From: Hymenoscyphus infarciens
Taxonomy: Eukaryota > Ascomycota > Leotiomycetes > Helotiales > Helotiaceae
DNA length: 51,699 bases
Assembly (NCBI GenBank): GCA_001414345.1
Contig: LLCB01000369.1
Location: 1 to 51,699, forward strand
Reading direction: 5' to 3'
Numbering within the stretch: the first letter of the stretch is position 1; the number at the start of each line of letters is the position of its first letter. A program made the translations under genes and the position numbers. This document shows, piece after piece, positions 11,705-22,704 of the stretch. A model generated the notes under the pieces. It did not search any database. It had not been told where the DNA came from and worked only from the letters and a program-made list of their open reading frames with translations.

Positions 11705-12538
11705 TTACAACGTGGCGCGGGCCATTGGGCCATTTTATGGAGACGTGGTGGCTGGTGAGCAAACAATGTCGACAACAAAGCATTCGCGATGACTTTTGGT
11801 TCGCGGTAGATCAACCGCTGAATGATTTTGGCCGAGTTTTTCGCACGACCCCGATGCTACGCAGAACTCATGTGCCACGGGAACCCCTCTTGGCTCCAGA
11901 AATATTCCAATCCAACGGCGAATTTCAGACAAGTTTATGAGTCGCGAAACCACTGGAGCTCTTTCTCAATGATGACATCAGCTCGAAATGCGAATTTGGC
12001 AATAATGCCTAGCAATCCTACGATTGGCATGCGCCTCCCTGGATAATAGGACGAACCCCTGGAGCTTATGCGGATCTTAATTGCTCGCTTCGCTTACGCC
12101 CCTTATTTAACAACCTATCAAAAGGCAAGCCACATTATCCGACGTCCTCGACTCGGAAGGCATCACGTTCATCACCAGCCGCCCTGTGCGTACAACGTTG
12201 CACATGAACGGGAATACCAAATTATGACGTCTTGGTAATAGTACTGAGGTACAGATGACGGTACGCGTCATACACATTCATGAGTGTTGCACTGAGTGTT
12301 GCAAAAGCTGCCAATTTTGTTGGCAAAATAATTCCTGATATTCCTATTTCAAATCTCATTACCAGCACGCCAATGCATTTTCTACAAGCCCAATACCCAA
12401 TCACCTGACAGTTAAACTCCGAAAGCGCTAAAGTACAGAAGCCAAAAATTGTTGGACGCCTTGCGGAGGACCCTGACCATCAATTTCGTCTATCCCACAT
12501 TACTATGGCTTGTTCCATCGATGGTCCAAACTTACTCC
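11705..12538. other. Intergenic, no supportable gene
   Basis: Only short frames without protein character occur. The last part is the 3' flank of the minus-strand gene whose distal stop is at 12,539. Confidence 0.55.
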
Positions 12539-13074
12539 TCACAGTAATCCGATGGTGATATCTCCCTTCACTCGTGCGTATAAATCGACCTAAAGAGAAA
12601 AGAATATATTACTACATGAGTCCAATTGTTACATCACCCTTCACCCGTGCATAGAGATCTACCTCGACTTCCAGATCCAATTCGATCTTGATCTTCAAAC
12701 TGCTGTCCCTCTCCTCTTTTGGCGCTGGACGGTCCTTGATTCTCGACTCTCGGATCGCGCCAGTTCGTCCACCCATGTTGCCTGATACGCGTTGATCCAT
12801 GGGCACCATTTGTTGTTGCTGCTGCTGCTGAGGCTGCTGCTGCATTTGTTGTTGTGGTTGTTGTTGTGGTTGTTGAACTTGTTGGTTTTCTTGACGTGGC
12901 GCTCTTTGCATCGTCCGGGTACCTTGTTGAGGTTGCTTCTGTGGCTCTGGTTCTTGCTCCTCTTCCGACTCGTACTCGTAGTCGGCCTCCATGGTGTTGT
13001 TATGCTTCTCTCTTTGGGACAATTAGTGAGGGTTGATGTGCAACATCGATGAAGCGAACTTACCCGTCAGACAT
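12539..13074 (-). CDS. Gln-rich protein with LDLE/KGDVT tail and duplicated alternative last exon (136 aa)
   Basis: Exon 1 is only 11 nt (13,074-13,064, MSDG); intron 1 (13,063-13,012, 52 nt) has GTAAGT, branch ACTAAT and acceptor AAAG. Exon 2 gives an acidic/Glu segment, a Gln/Pro-rich tract (about 33-72), a basic linker, then KIKIELDLEVE. From here two endings exist. If the transcript reads on, VDLYARVKGDVTIGLM is encoded at 12,662-12,615 with stop TAG at 12,614. If the segment 12,662-12,590 (73 nt, donor GTAGAT, acceptor TTTTCTCTTTAG) is spliced, the next exon (12,589-12,539) gives VDLYARVKGDITIGLL and TGA. Both products are 136 aa. The tail matches that of the gene at 9.9-10.8 kb (ELDLEVEVDLYARVKGDVTI versus LDLNLELEIFLRAKIKGDVT). 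Disordered body; function unknown. Confidence 0.85.
12542..12662 (-). other. Tandem duplicated 16-codon C-terminal segment; second copy preceded by a splice acceptor
   Basis: Copy A (12,662-12,615) and copy B (12,589-12,542) are each 48 nt. Aligned codon by codon, 13 bases differ; 14 of 16 residues are the same and the two changes are V/I and M/L. They are separated by a stop codon, a short AT-rich spacer and a strong polypyrimidine acceptor. The donor for skipping copy A is its own first codon pair (GTA GAT), which is weaker than the usual GTAAGT, so partial retention is plausible. Confidence 0.85.
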
Positions 13075-13999
13075 GCTGGGTGATTTTTTAGGGAAACGTG
13101 TAGGGGTTGATGATCTAGACGAGATGGGGTGGGACTGGACTGCCACAATGTCTTTGTACGATATTTCAGATGGTGTTGGTGAAAACGAGAAGATATCTCT
13201 TGTTTGAGCAAAATATGATTGAGAGATGATGAAGGATTTGTAGATCGGTAATGGAAGTTCAGTGTACTTATGGAAGGCTCCGTTCTACTGTGATGCAACC
13301 CAGGCCAACTTGAGCATATGGAAATCAAGTTCCTCGATCACAATCTGGGGTACTTTGCTACAATGACATCAGACGTAGGCATTTCGCAGTGCATCTCGAT
13401 GTGTGGCTTGCTGGATGTTTCAACTCACATAGCTCCCTGTTGAATTTGCGTCATCTTACCTCGAGCTGCCCTCTCAGAGTCTAGATGTTAGCGAGGGATG
13501 GGGTTCATGCAGCGTGTTCGTGCTTTTTCTAGCCACCACATCGATGGGGAAATTGGCTCCACCCAAGCCACCCCGTTTTTCCACGTAGCCATGGAGATCT
13601 AGACGTGTCTTGTACCCATATGGAAACTCCCCCCTATAATTCCTATTCCGGGTTGAGTTTGGTGGATGATTCTCATGCTACCCAAGACAATTCGGTAATA
13701 TTTTGGAACATGGCCTCTGCGTGCAGGGCACTTATGAATGACGTTCAGCCCTTTTGACATTGATATCAACCAATTTTGCCCCTCTTGGCTTATGTGTGTT
13801 CAGTTGTTGCCGTCGTCGATGTTGATTTTTTCTTATGAGGAACAGCGCAGGAAACAACGGCCTCAGCAGCCTCAACTTTTTAGCCTTCTATCTTTTCGTC
13901 ACCTGAAGGATAGTACCTGTCGGTCTAAACTCGAACAAACGTCAAGAGCGTTCTCGTTGTTGTTTGTTAGCAATCTCATGACAACAGACTGAAGTCAAA
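13075..13999. other. Intergenic, divergent promoter region
   Basis: The region lies between the start of the minus-strand Gln-rich gene (13,074) and the plus-strand gene starting at 14,000. An 84-codon frame (13,738-13,992) ends just before the 14,000 start; it has no protein character and is probably leader sequence. No repeat or RNA gene seen. Confidence 0.5.
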
Positions 14000-14721
14000 A
14001 TGGTTCTCGGTATACTCACCTCAATCGCTGCGTGCCCTGCCATCATCGGAACCACTGAAGCGGTACGATCGGGCCAGAAGCAAAACGCAAGAGAAAAGCA
14101 TAGAAGCCGGAAGGCCAATCTTGTTGTTTCTTGTCAAGATCCTTCACGAAAAGCTCGAGATATTCATGGTGGTACAGTGGTGTTGCGAGATAACAAGGTA
14201 TGCTCTTCAGTGCCAACTCTCAATCAACACTTAAGTAATGAGCCTCTCACTAGCTCTTCGTCACCACCGTCAATCCAAAATGCAAATTTCCTGAAGACTA
14301 CGAGAACGATGCCGATCGAATTAAAGGGTACGGACACCTCTTCGCTGGATATTTCTTTCCCTACCCAGAGAGCAAATGGGGACGCCGAGGGGAAGGTTAT
14401 GTTTCCACCGTCCAGGATGACCCGCCACAACTCAACTGGATATATGTCGACAAAGACACTTACGAAGTGAAGTACGGTCTACGGAAACAAGCTGAAGGAC
14501 ATATATGTGGACCATGGAATGTCAGTCCGATCGATCGCAGATTGACTTTCGACGGATGGGAAGGATTTATCGTGGTGGAAGAAGAGGAAGGGGTGTGGGC
14601 ATTGTATTTCGACGTTGACGATGACGGACTTGATGATAAGGTCCCTTTAACGAAAAGGATAATGGAAATAGAGCTGACGAGAAGGGAGATGAGGATGAAT
14701 AAAGGAGATTGTATAATGTGA
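14000..14721 (+). CDS. Conserved ascomycete protein of unknown function (221 aa)
   Basis: Two exons: 14,000-14,197 and 14,254-14,721, with a 56-nt intron (GTATGC...CACTAG, phase 0). The start context CAAAATGG is good. The protein begins MVLGILTSIAACPAIIGTTE, continues with a basic REKHRSRKANLVVSC stretch, and after splicing reads LFVTTVNPKCKFPEDYENDA, then GYGHLFAGYFFPYPE, LNWIYVDKDTYEVKYGLRK, GPWNVSPIDRRLTFDGWEG and VWALYFDVDDDGL. I recognise this as a single-copy family widespread in Pezizomycotina, about 200-230 aa, without an assigned biochemical role. The intron is required: reading through 14,198 destroys the conserved second half. The N-terminus has a short hydrophobic stretch with an internal Ala-Cys-Pro, but I do not call a signal peptide. 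Confidence 0.9.
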
Positions 14722-15242
14722 TTTTTCTGCAAACAATTAGCGAATTTCAAACCTTTCGGTCTTTTTGCTTTACTTTCTAAACTAGTCGCATGACTTGACC
14801 ACCATGAGTCGTGAATTTCCAGTATCCCCAATTGCATACAAAAATAGGTGATGCCTAAAAGAAAAAATGTCGCGTTGCATGGAAGTCCGGAGGCCCCGCC
14901 ATCTCAACTCCCATACACTATTCGTTACAAATCACCACCCAGCCACAATTCTACAGTGAAGATCCCCGCCCAACCACCAGTAACAAATGCGCGCCACATT
15001 CGTCCAAAACCTTCAATGTCATGGCATTAAAAACTTTTAATGCGTCCTGCCCGTCATAACTTAAAAGAACCGCACCCCAAGGCGAAGAGAAAACACCATC
15101 TGAACCTTTTCTTCAGGAGCAAACTTCAACAACAGACGGCCAAGGCCAAGACCAGAGGAAGACTTCATTCTCTTGTCCTGTTTCCTCAACAAGCAGTCGA
15201 AACTCTTCATCCCGGCAACTCGAAAACAACAACATATCCAAA
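14722..15242. other. Intergenic, 3' UTR and promoter of next gene
   Basis: No gene, repeat or RNA recognised. The last 130 bases are CA/AC-rich and free of ATG near the next start, as usual for a fungal 5' leader. Confidence 0.5.
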
Positions 15243-15552
15243 ATGAACGCAGACTCCATCCTCGAACCCACTGTAGATGAGAAGACCTCCACCTCGGCGG
15301 GCTATATCGATTTCACCAAACAATGGATTGAGGGCACTTATCTTTCTTGGTTCGGAGAGAACAAAGCCCCATATAGCGTCAAAGGTGTGAAAGCAATGCT
15401 TCTTCCGCGTTAACTTTATCCGCTGACTCAATGTACCAGATGCATTTAAGAAGAGGGAAACAATAAGAAGCAACGATAGTGTTGATATGAAGGGGGCCGG
15501 TAGAGAGGCCGAGGGAAATGCATTTCGCCAGAGAGGAATTCAAAGTTTCTGA
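15243..15552 (+). CDS. Small hydrophilic protein (84 aa, two exons)
   Basis: Exon 1 (15,243-15,384) begins MNADSILEPTVDEKTSTSAG and continues YIDFTKQWIEGTYLSWFGEN. A 55-nt intron (15,385-15,439, donor GTGTGA, branch CTGAC, acceptor TACCAG, phase 1) leads to exon 2, which reads DAFKKRETIRSNDSVDMKGA and GREAEGNAFRQRGIQSF and then stops. Without splicing the frame stops after 12 non-conserved residues. There is no signal peptide or transmembrane segment. The aromatic/charged N-terminal half looks conserved in style with small fungal stress-type proteins, but I do not recognise a named domain. The start is supported by the CAAAATGA context after an ATG-poor leader. Confidence 0.65.
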
Positions 15553-16358
15553 GGGAAACATCTGACTACAGCCCTTGATGGAACGGATGACCCTTACAAA
15601 TGGAGGAACGAATTTAAGATTTACGATTTACGATTCACGATTATAGAAGGAGTTTGTTGGACATGGGTTTGAATTTGGAGTTCGGTAGCGGGTGGGCTTT
15701 GAAATTTGGGATTCTTGAGCTAGGTCCAGAAATATAGTGTGAAATTCGAAGTTTACAAAAATATGATGGATACAATCAGATATTTGAGCTCCCCTGTCCC
15801 TGATAAGATGCAGCGGTAAGGAAACTGTAGCCTAGTTCAACAAAAGTTCAATTACTACAAACACAGTCACATACTACCATAGACAGAGGAGAATTGGGCA
15901 TCCCGTCCGCTCTGCCATACACCTCAGATAGGCAGATTAGTAGTTGGGTTGGTGACCACCAGCGAAAACCTGCTGTTGTATGTTTTTAATGTTTTTGGGA
16001 GTCAAGGCCATCGTCTCCGCTTCAAAGTCACCGGTACCGGCACTTCGTTATTTCAAATGGATCCTTTTATTTTATCCTATGTCAATCCACTGCATCATGT
16101 TCATTTTGCAAAGCGCTTAGTGGAAAATTCTACGTTGAAGTATTACTACTATTTTGCTCGATATGTAAGTTGGTTTTTGACCCTCTACGGACGAGTACAT
16201 ACAAAGCAATGCTAGGTAAGTGAGATAGCCAAGTCCACGAAAACAAGAAAAGAATTACTCGATGAACATAGTAGTTGCCGATTCAAACGCTATTTCCTTC
16301 TGTCCGGGAGTGTTGAGAGCTTACCAATTTCAAGAAGTCTTCCCATATCCAGTTGTAT
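15553..16358. other. Intergenic, no supportable gene
   Basis: It contains a short copy of the ACGATTT heptamer repeat at about 15,617-15,637, otherwise nothing recognised. An 88-codon frame at 15,949-16,215 has no protein-family character. The right end is the 3' flank of the minus-strand SMP-30-like gene. Confidence 0.5.
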
Positions 16359-17524
16359 TTACAACATCATTCCGTTAATTGCAGAAACAGTTGCTTCGAA
16401 AAGCTTAAACTCATTTAGTAACCACACTTTCCCATCTCCCAGTACCATATTTGCACTTCCGCCATCAACCTTGATTTTTCCCAATAGCAATCCTCCGGAA
16501 TTCCATACATTGACACCATCCCCACATCCCGCATATACATTTCCGGCCGCATCGGTCTTGATTCCATCAGGGATTCCTTTTTCCACCATTGCAAACAATC
16601 TCTTGTTGATCAAAGCCGGTTGTCCACCTTTGGAAACCACATCGTAAGCGTAAATTGTTCTTGCTGCCTGTAAAGCCGTCGCATTCCCAGCTCCGTCTGT
16701 GATATACATAACTGTTTCATCCGGAGAGAAAGTAATGCCATTTGGCTCTTGAAATCCATCTGCCACAACTCGAATGTTATTCGTTCCTGGCATAAAACGG
16801 TAAACTTGAGGTGGGAGTGCCGGCTCTCCGCGAATTCCTTGCCAAGATCCATATGTTGGATCTGTAAACCAGAGCGCACCGTCCTTTGCTGCTATAACAT
16901 CATTTGGTGAGTTGAAAGGTTGTCCGTAGAAACTATCTATTAGGAGAGATGCACCGTATGGGGCAGTGGCGTTCATGTATATTAAACCGGCTTGAGTGGT
17001 GAGTGTTCCAAGGTCGAGGAGTACAACGCCTTCTTTGTATTTACAGCCGCCGTTTGCAAGGGCGATTGGAAAGTTCGTTGGTACAACGATTTCGGAATTC
17101 CATGTTTTGCCATCAAACGAGACCTTGGAGATCGCTACAGCTTTGTTATTTGTTGAGGGTGATGCTTCGACGCTCGCGTATTGGTTGCTGGTAACGAAGA
17201 TAATAGGATTCGGTGTTTGTGTAAAGAGAACACCAGCTTCATGGAATTGTGGGAATGAAGTGTTCTTGGATGTTAGGATGTTATTTAATGTTGGACTTGT
17301 TCCCAGAATAGATAAGAATTCGCTGCTGTAGACTTCGAATGGAGAATCTTGCGTGACATTATATGCTGCAATTGAAGATACAGTTGATGGTGAATATTCC
17401 TACAGGGCTAGGGTGTTAGTAAAATTCTTCTCAAGTCATATTCAAGACTCACAAAAACGCCCTCCGGAAGTGCCAAAGCGGTCGCTAGGAAGCCCCATGA
17501 TATAAATTGCGTAGAGAATGACAT
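16359..17524 (-). CDS. Secreted SMP-30/gluconolactonase-like lactonohydrolase (370 aa)
   Basis: Exon 1 (17,524-17,453) encodes a signal peptide, MSFSTQFISWGFLATALALP; a start four codons upstream (METR) is also possible. A 53-nt intron (17,452-17,400, GTGAGT, TGTAG, phase 0) joins to exon 2 (17,399-16,359). The mature part is a six-bladed propeller of the SMP-30/gluconolaconase/LRE-like type: FHEAGVLFTQ (candidate metal-binding Glu), SPNDVIAAKDGALWFTDPTY (Asn of the metal site), QEPNGITFSPDETVMYITDG, and GIPDGIKTDAAGNVYAGCGD (Asp). Members hydrolyse sugar or aldono-lactones with a divalent cation; the fungal secreted forms resemble lactonohydrolases. Length fits the family (about 350-410 aa). 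The substrate is not predictable from sequence. Confidence 0.92.
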
Positions 17525-19420
17525 TCTAGTTTCCATAGCCTCACTCAACCCACATTCCAGACGGGATTCAAGATCGTGATAAAGAAATAGATGACGGGGC
17601 GACAAGAAAAATAATTACGATTTAGAAGCATCATGCTTGCTATTAGTTGACCACACTGTTACGCCAAGTGAGCAGAAACTTTCAGCCAAGAAGTTAGTCT
17701 CGGCGAGTTCTTGGATGTCTTGCAGTGCAAATTCGGAGCTTTCTGATCTTTTGATCACTCCGCTTCAAGGAAATCACCTGTAAAAGAAAGGACCTAAAAA
17801 GGTTAAAAAAGCTCTAAAAGTTAATAAAACCTCCTTCAAAGTCTATACTAGGATTATACACTTTTCTGTTCACGGTTGCAATAGTCTATACTCTCGTTAA
17901 ACCTGAACCTTCTTTTTTGCAAGCCTCGCACGATTTTAAGGTTCCCAGCAATCAGAAACAACATTTAATTAGAGGGGGGAGGGGGTTGTATAAGGTTTCC
18001 CAGCACACTAGATACCAGGGGTATTTGACGAATGAAATCATTGGAGGCAGTGTTGGAGTGATTGCAGATTCTACTATTAGGCCGAAGCTTCCACCCTCTT
18101 TACTTGCTTTCATTCTCAGTTTGTTTTATTTTACGTACGAAATATACCGCGGATTTTTCAGAGTCCCATGGGTTTGACCTAGGTACTTTGAGAACTTCAG
18201 TCGATTACTAAGAGGATAGCGTTTAGTCTGGGCTATCTTCGAAGGATTAGATCATCTAGAAGAAGATATTAGGTCGTATGCTTTTTAGCAGAAAATGAGT
18301 GAAAGAGGAATAATCTAAACTTTCTTTAAAGTATTTAATTGTGGTAAATCATTAAAAGAATATAACAGATAGTGTATTTTTACTAAGATCGTTAGTTATG
18401 AAATAATAAAGAGATAAACTGGACTGTCTTGTTAGAATTAGATTAATCTAACCAACTAGAAGAATATAAAAATTCGGATATGTACGCTCCGGGGCTGACT
18501 CCAATGTGCACAACCACAAAATAATTACCAATGATAACTTTATAATAATGCATCAGCGTAGTAAACTTTTCACTTTTATTCAAATTACAATGCACAGTTG
18601 CGACAGACGTAAGCGTGAAGCAGCAATTTTTACCGGAAGACTTTGGAAGTAAGCTTTGGAACAACATCTCAAACAGTCAATCCAGCACTGTTTTTGCTTC
18701 ATCTTAGCAGGTTAATATCACTGCTCCAGGTATCAGTTTTTCGAGAGTATAAAGTTTTACGTCCCAACGGTCTCTATAGAACTATAGAAATCTCATCTAA
18801 CCACGCGCATGCTTTGGGTTCAGAACAGAAAAGCATATGGAACCCTAACTCATTTCGTCTATTTTGTTACGACGAGATTGGGAGACATGTTTCATTTAAG
18901 ATGGATCAAGGTTCTGGGCAAGTGTATATTTCTCCACGGGATCTTCGAGAGGAAAACATGACGAAGGGGAAGCGCTCTAAAGTGACTTCTAGGTATTCGA
19001 TAACCTTTGTTGAGATCATGGGGCTCGTTGGTTTTGTTTGTTATTATAAATGGATACCTGGAAATCATCTGATACGATTGTTTCTTGAAGTGAATAAATG
19101 AATAAAGTTCAAATACCACATGTGGTCACCAAGTTTAGGAAACTCCAATTACCTCTCTTTCAAGTGATGGAACTACAAGTTTGGGTAGTTTATTTTCAGA
19201 AACTCACTGCTTGAGTGGAATTTAGCACAAGACGAGAAGATGTATAGTACTACTAGCGACTCGTGTTCTCTCAACTCGAGTTGATAATCAATTAGCACTT
19301 CCACCATATTCCTCAATGTATTTCATGATTTCCCAAACCCAAGGCAAACAACAGGTACTTTTCCACCATATTTCTGAGCCTTTTCACATGCGCCCTCAAC
19401 AAGTAGGCAATCTTCCACCA
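17525..19420. other. Long intergenic stretch, no confident gene
   Basis: From 17,790 to 18,640 the composition is locally AT-rich. A 152-codon plus-strand frame at 18,643-19,101 has no recognisable domain and no support. Near 19,288-19,383 (minus) a frame ending WVWEIMKYIEEYGGSAN looks protein-like and may be a further 3' exon of the gene whose annotated stop is at 19,421. Confidence 0.5.
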
Positions 19421-20498
19421 TCAGACCCATCCGAACAACGGAGCAGCTCCTCCAGGTCCTATTAAGGGTATGACCGTGCCGTTTGCGTCTGTTGTAAAGT
19501 CGCGTGGATCATCGAACTGATCACTTAGGTCATCATCATCCGGAACAAGTGAACCAATTTCTCGCAAAGTCCTATTTAATGGAATATCGACCGAACTGGG
19601 CATATGAATATGAAAAAGTTCACCCTTAGAAACCATATTGACCCATTTTTCATTGCGACCATGACTCCCCAAGCCATCGTATTCTGTTTGGAGACCAAGG
19701 CTAAAGGCGAGGATGAAGTTTCCAGCGGCCCATTGGTAAACTTCTCGTCTCGTGTTCTGCTGGATGATTGGTGTTACGCCGATTCCTTCTTCCAGAGGAG
19801 ACAAAAATCGATCAATTGCCCATGTGTCGTTTAGCATTACTTCTTTGAATGTCTCCTTGAATTGTTTTACGCCATCTGTCGCAAATATCGATCGGGGAAA
19901 TGCTTCGTTTGTCTTCCACTGCAACACATTAGCATTCGTTCATGTTGACACAGGAGTCGGGAGCAGTATGGAGCTCCCCACCACTAAAAATAGGAGCACA
20001 AATCGAGGAACAGAAGGAAAGTTTGCATACTTTGGTAATGATCTCCTTGATGGCTTCGAAAGTTTGGTTGTGGAGCAGTTCGGTTTGTGTTTGCACGATT
20101 TCTCTCAGCTCGTTCTCCGTGAAAGCTTTAGTGAGGAGGCGAGCTGACGTCCCAGAGTGGAGTCCGAATAAATCACTGATGTCTAGATATGAGCAGGCAT
20201 GGTAGATGAAGTAAAGAACCTTGCAAAGCTTCTCGATCAAATCCTTCAGAATCTCTTTAGACTCATTGACTTTCTGTGGTGAGAGATCAATTTTCACATA
20301 TTCGTTGTGCTTGAATGACCACACCGTGATGTTCAGAACACATTGTTCCTGACCTGATGGTTCCTGTTGCGAAAACATCAACACCTTCGGCATAAGTTGT
20401 TGGATGTTTTTGGCTGGCTTGAGAGGATCGCAACCACCGGGGTCAAATCTCAGTTCTGTCCAGTTGCGCGGCCGTCGGCCAGGAAGTCTCGAAGCCAT
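19421..20498 (-). CDS. Unrecognised protein (321 aa, two exons)
   Basis: Exon 1 is 20,498-20,031 (MASRLPGRRPRNWTELRF...AIKEIITK). A 112-nt intron (20,030-19,919, donor GTATGC, branch GCTAAT, acceptor TTGCAG, phase 0) joins exon 2 (19,918-19,421, WKTNEAFPRSIFATDGVKQ...). The central part is helical (KEILKDLIEKLCKVLYFIYH, ENELREIVQTQTELLHNQTF). Exon 2 contains FPRSIFATDGVKQFKETF and an acidic DDDDLSDQFDDPRDF stretch near the end. No signal peptide, membrane span or known catalytic motif is visible. The C-terminus (PLFGWV) may be incomplete, because protein-like sequence follows in another frame at 19,383-19,288. It may be a lineage-specific gene; I assign no function. Confidence 0.7.
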
Positions 20499-20770
20499 TG
20501 TGTGGATGATTTAGTCGGACAACTTGAAGTTCTAATCACGATGTTTGATGAGTAGAAGGCCACTTAAAGCTTAGTTTGAGGATTTTGCCACAAATTGAGG
20601 GTGAATTGAGCGCAGGCCATTCACCCACTATACAAATTTCAACTTCCATTAACTAGCAGGGTATGACTGACCTCATTTGATTGTTGCAGTAGCAATATTT
20701 AGAACTTTGTGCAAAATAAAACCGTGGTCTTTCAAAGTTCTCATATAAAAGCTGAAAAGTCTCCAACCAA
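20499..20770. other. Intergenic (tandem minus-strand genes)
   Basis: Promoter of the 321-aa gene and 3' region of the hydrolase gene. No feature is identified. Confidence 0.4.
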
Positions 20771-22704
20771 CTAACTCTTCATGAAAATCCTCCGTAAAAC
20801 CCCAGGTGGCTTTTTCTCTTCATCATTACCTTCAGGCAGAGGTACATCTGCAGCTGCCTTCAGCATCTCCTCTTCCTCTCCAGGGAGTGGAATGTCCATT
20901 GCCTTCTGCAAAACATCTTCACTAATACCACCATCTTCTGGCTGCGGAAGTCCTTGACATGAGATGATCGCTTTTAGCTGCTGTTCATCTTCCTTTTGCT
21001 CCTCAGATTGTTCTTCCGTCTGCTCAACTTCTCCACTCTGCTTTTCCGTCACATTCTCTTCGTCTAACATCACACTGGCTTTCCGCTTTTCTCCCACTTC
21101 AGCCGCTGGTTTCTCAAGTTCACTATCCACGTCTTTCACCTTTCCATCATCATCAACCCATTGCCCTTCCTCGTGGCTCTTCGCAGCTCTCATCTCGTCT
21201 GGTATATACCCATCGACAACTTCTCTCAAATCGGCCCCCAAGACCCAGCCCACGATTTTCTGCCCCGATAGCTCCAGAAGAGTTTCGTACCCATCGTTTC
21301 GATCCCTCTGGAACATACTACAATGACTAACAATCTCATTCTCGGCCTTTGAATTCACATTCTCAATCCACCATTCTTTCGCTTCTCCCTCCTTCTCGTC
21401 ATCTCCTTTCTTTTTCAATTGAGGGTCAAGTGCAATCGGAACAGCGCAGAAGCGTCGCCGAGGAACAAAGTATCCTCCGGTCCAAACTCCATTTTCACCA
21501 AGGCATGTGAAAATGTTGCATCTACCCAGACCTTGAAGTTCGGATAATCGGTCGAGTCTGGCGCTCATTTGAGTCTGCTTCATCAAGGCTCCCACAAATT
21601 TAAGATGTCCCGCCATCCAGGCAAAACCTTCACCAATGCTTTCCCTAGAAACCCCCGAAAGTCCACTCAATGTTCCCAGATCCGGTGCGCTCATACCCTT
21701 GGGTAAACTAGGCATGCTACGTGGAAGACTGACGTTGGGAAGATTCTCTCGCTTCAAGTAACTTCTTGGATCGTAATCGATTGCCTTGAGGTCAATTTTG
21801 GAAATACTTTGTCCGATGGCTTCGCGGTGGCTAGGCATTGGGCAATCAATTAGCTTTGGCAAGTCTCACAAAAGGGAAGAGAATATACTAACACATAAGC
21901 AGTAACACCTCCTGCAAGAACAGCTCCCAAAGTTCCAGTCCTCGCTGCCAAAACTCCCCATCTCCTCCAACTGCTAGCCGGAACACCACCAACCGTTCTG
22001 ACAGCTCTCTTCATTTCTTTATTCCCCGGTACCTTCTCGGCCCTAGCTTGCGCGATACTGCCAGCCGCCGAGCTCGCAGAAGCCAATCCAAGACCACCGG
22101 ACAACGAGGACCAAATATTGTACAACGCAGAAACATTTTGGTATTGCGAGAAGGCACCGTAAGCGAACAGGGAGCGCGCAAGTCCATTGTATGGAGTATC
22201 GTAGGTTAAAAGTCCAGTAATGAGTGGGAACATGCATTCTTTTCCTTGGATCTTTGGACGGTTGGAGAGGATACTGAAAAGTGCGTCTGTAGCTACGAAT
22301 CCTCTGGGGCGCATTTCAATCAACATTTTATACACAGCTCTGGGAGAGGAATAGACTTACCCCATACTATGCGCAACCAAGACAACACCAACACTTGGAT
22401 TTAAAATCGCACTCGGTGTAGCGGCGCTCGTCTCGAGGTCTGTGACTTGATCTTGAAGCCATTCTCGGAATGTTTCTGAGCATGAAGCGAGATCACCGCG
22501 GGTTTCGTATTTGGGGTAGACGGCTGTATGGACTTTCAAGTCTGGGGATTGATTTGATATCTCTGTTTTGAGATCCTAGAAACACAAGGTTAGATTTGTG
22601 GCAACACGCATACAAGAGGTGACGCTTACCTGAGGAAATTCGAAAAATGTTTCTTCGTCTCCCTTGAACCCATGAATGAAGCAGAGCAGTAACGTTTGAA
22701 TCAT
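20771..22704 (-). CDS. Alpha/beta-hydrolase, DUF676/lipase-like (586 aa, four exons)
   Basis: Exons: 22,704-22,630; 22,575-22,361; 22,303-21,893; 21,830-20,771. Introns are 54, 57 and 62 nt (donors GTAAGC, GTAAGT, GTTAGT) and all keep frame. The N-terminus MIQTLLLCFIHGFKGDEETF carries the oxyanion-type H-G-F. The nucleophile elbow AHSMGG, with Ser near residue 95, spans the second splice junction and continues GFVATDALFSIL. Later segments include LLTYDTPYNGLARSLF (candidate catalytic Asp region), an Ala/Gly-rich segment of membrane-like character (LGAVLAGGVTAYV) and FAWMAGHLKFVGALMK. The last 150 residues are acidic and disordered and end in a basic LRRIFMKS. Members of this fungal family are uncharacterised serine hydrolases or lipases; the hydrolase fold is confident, the substrate unknown. 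Confidence 0.92.

Noticed and set aside
11547..11940. Overlapping frames of 71-81 codons on the plus strand
   Set aside because: The first lies mostly inside MITE copy 1, and none shows protein-family character.
13738..13992. 84-codon frame just upstream of the conserved 221-aa gene
   Set aside because: No protein character. It ends 8 bases before the real start and is best seen as leader sequence.
18643..19101. 152-codon plus-strand frame
   Set aside because: No recognised domain, no intron or start support, mixed composition. It may be chance.
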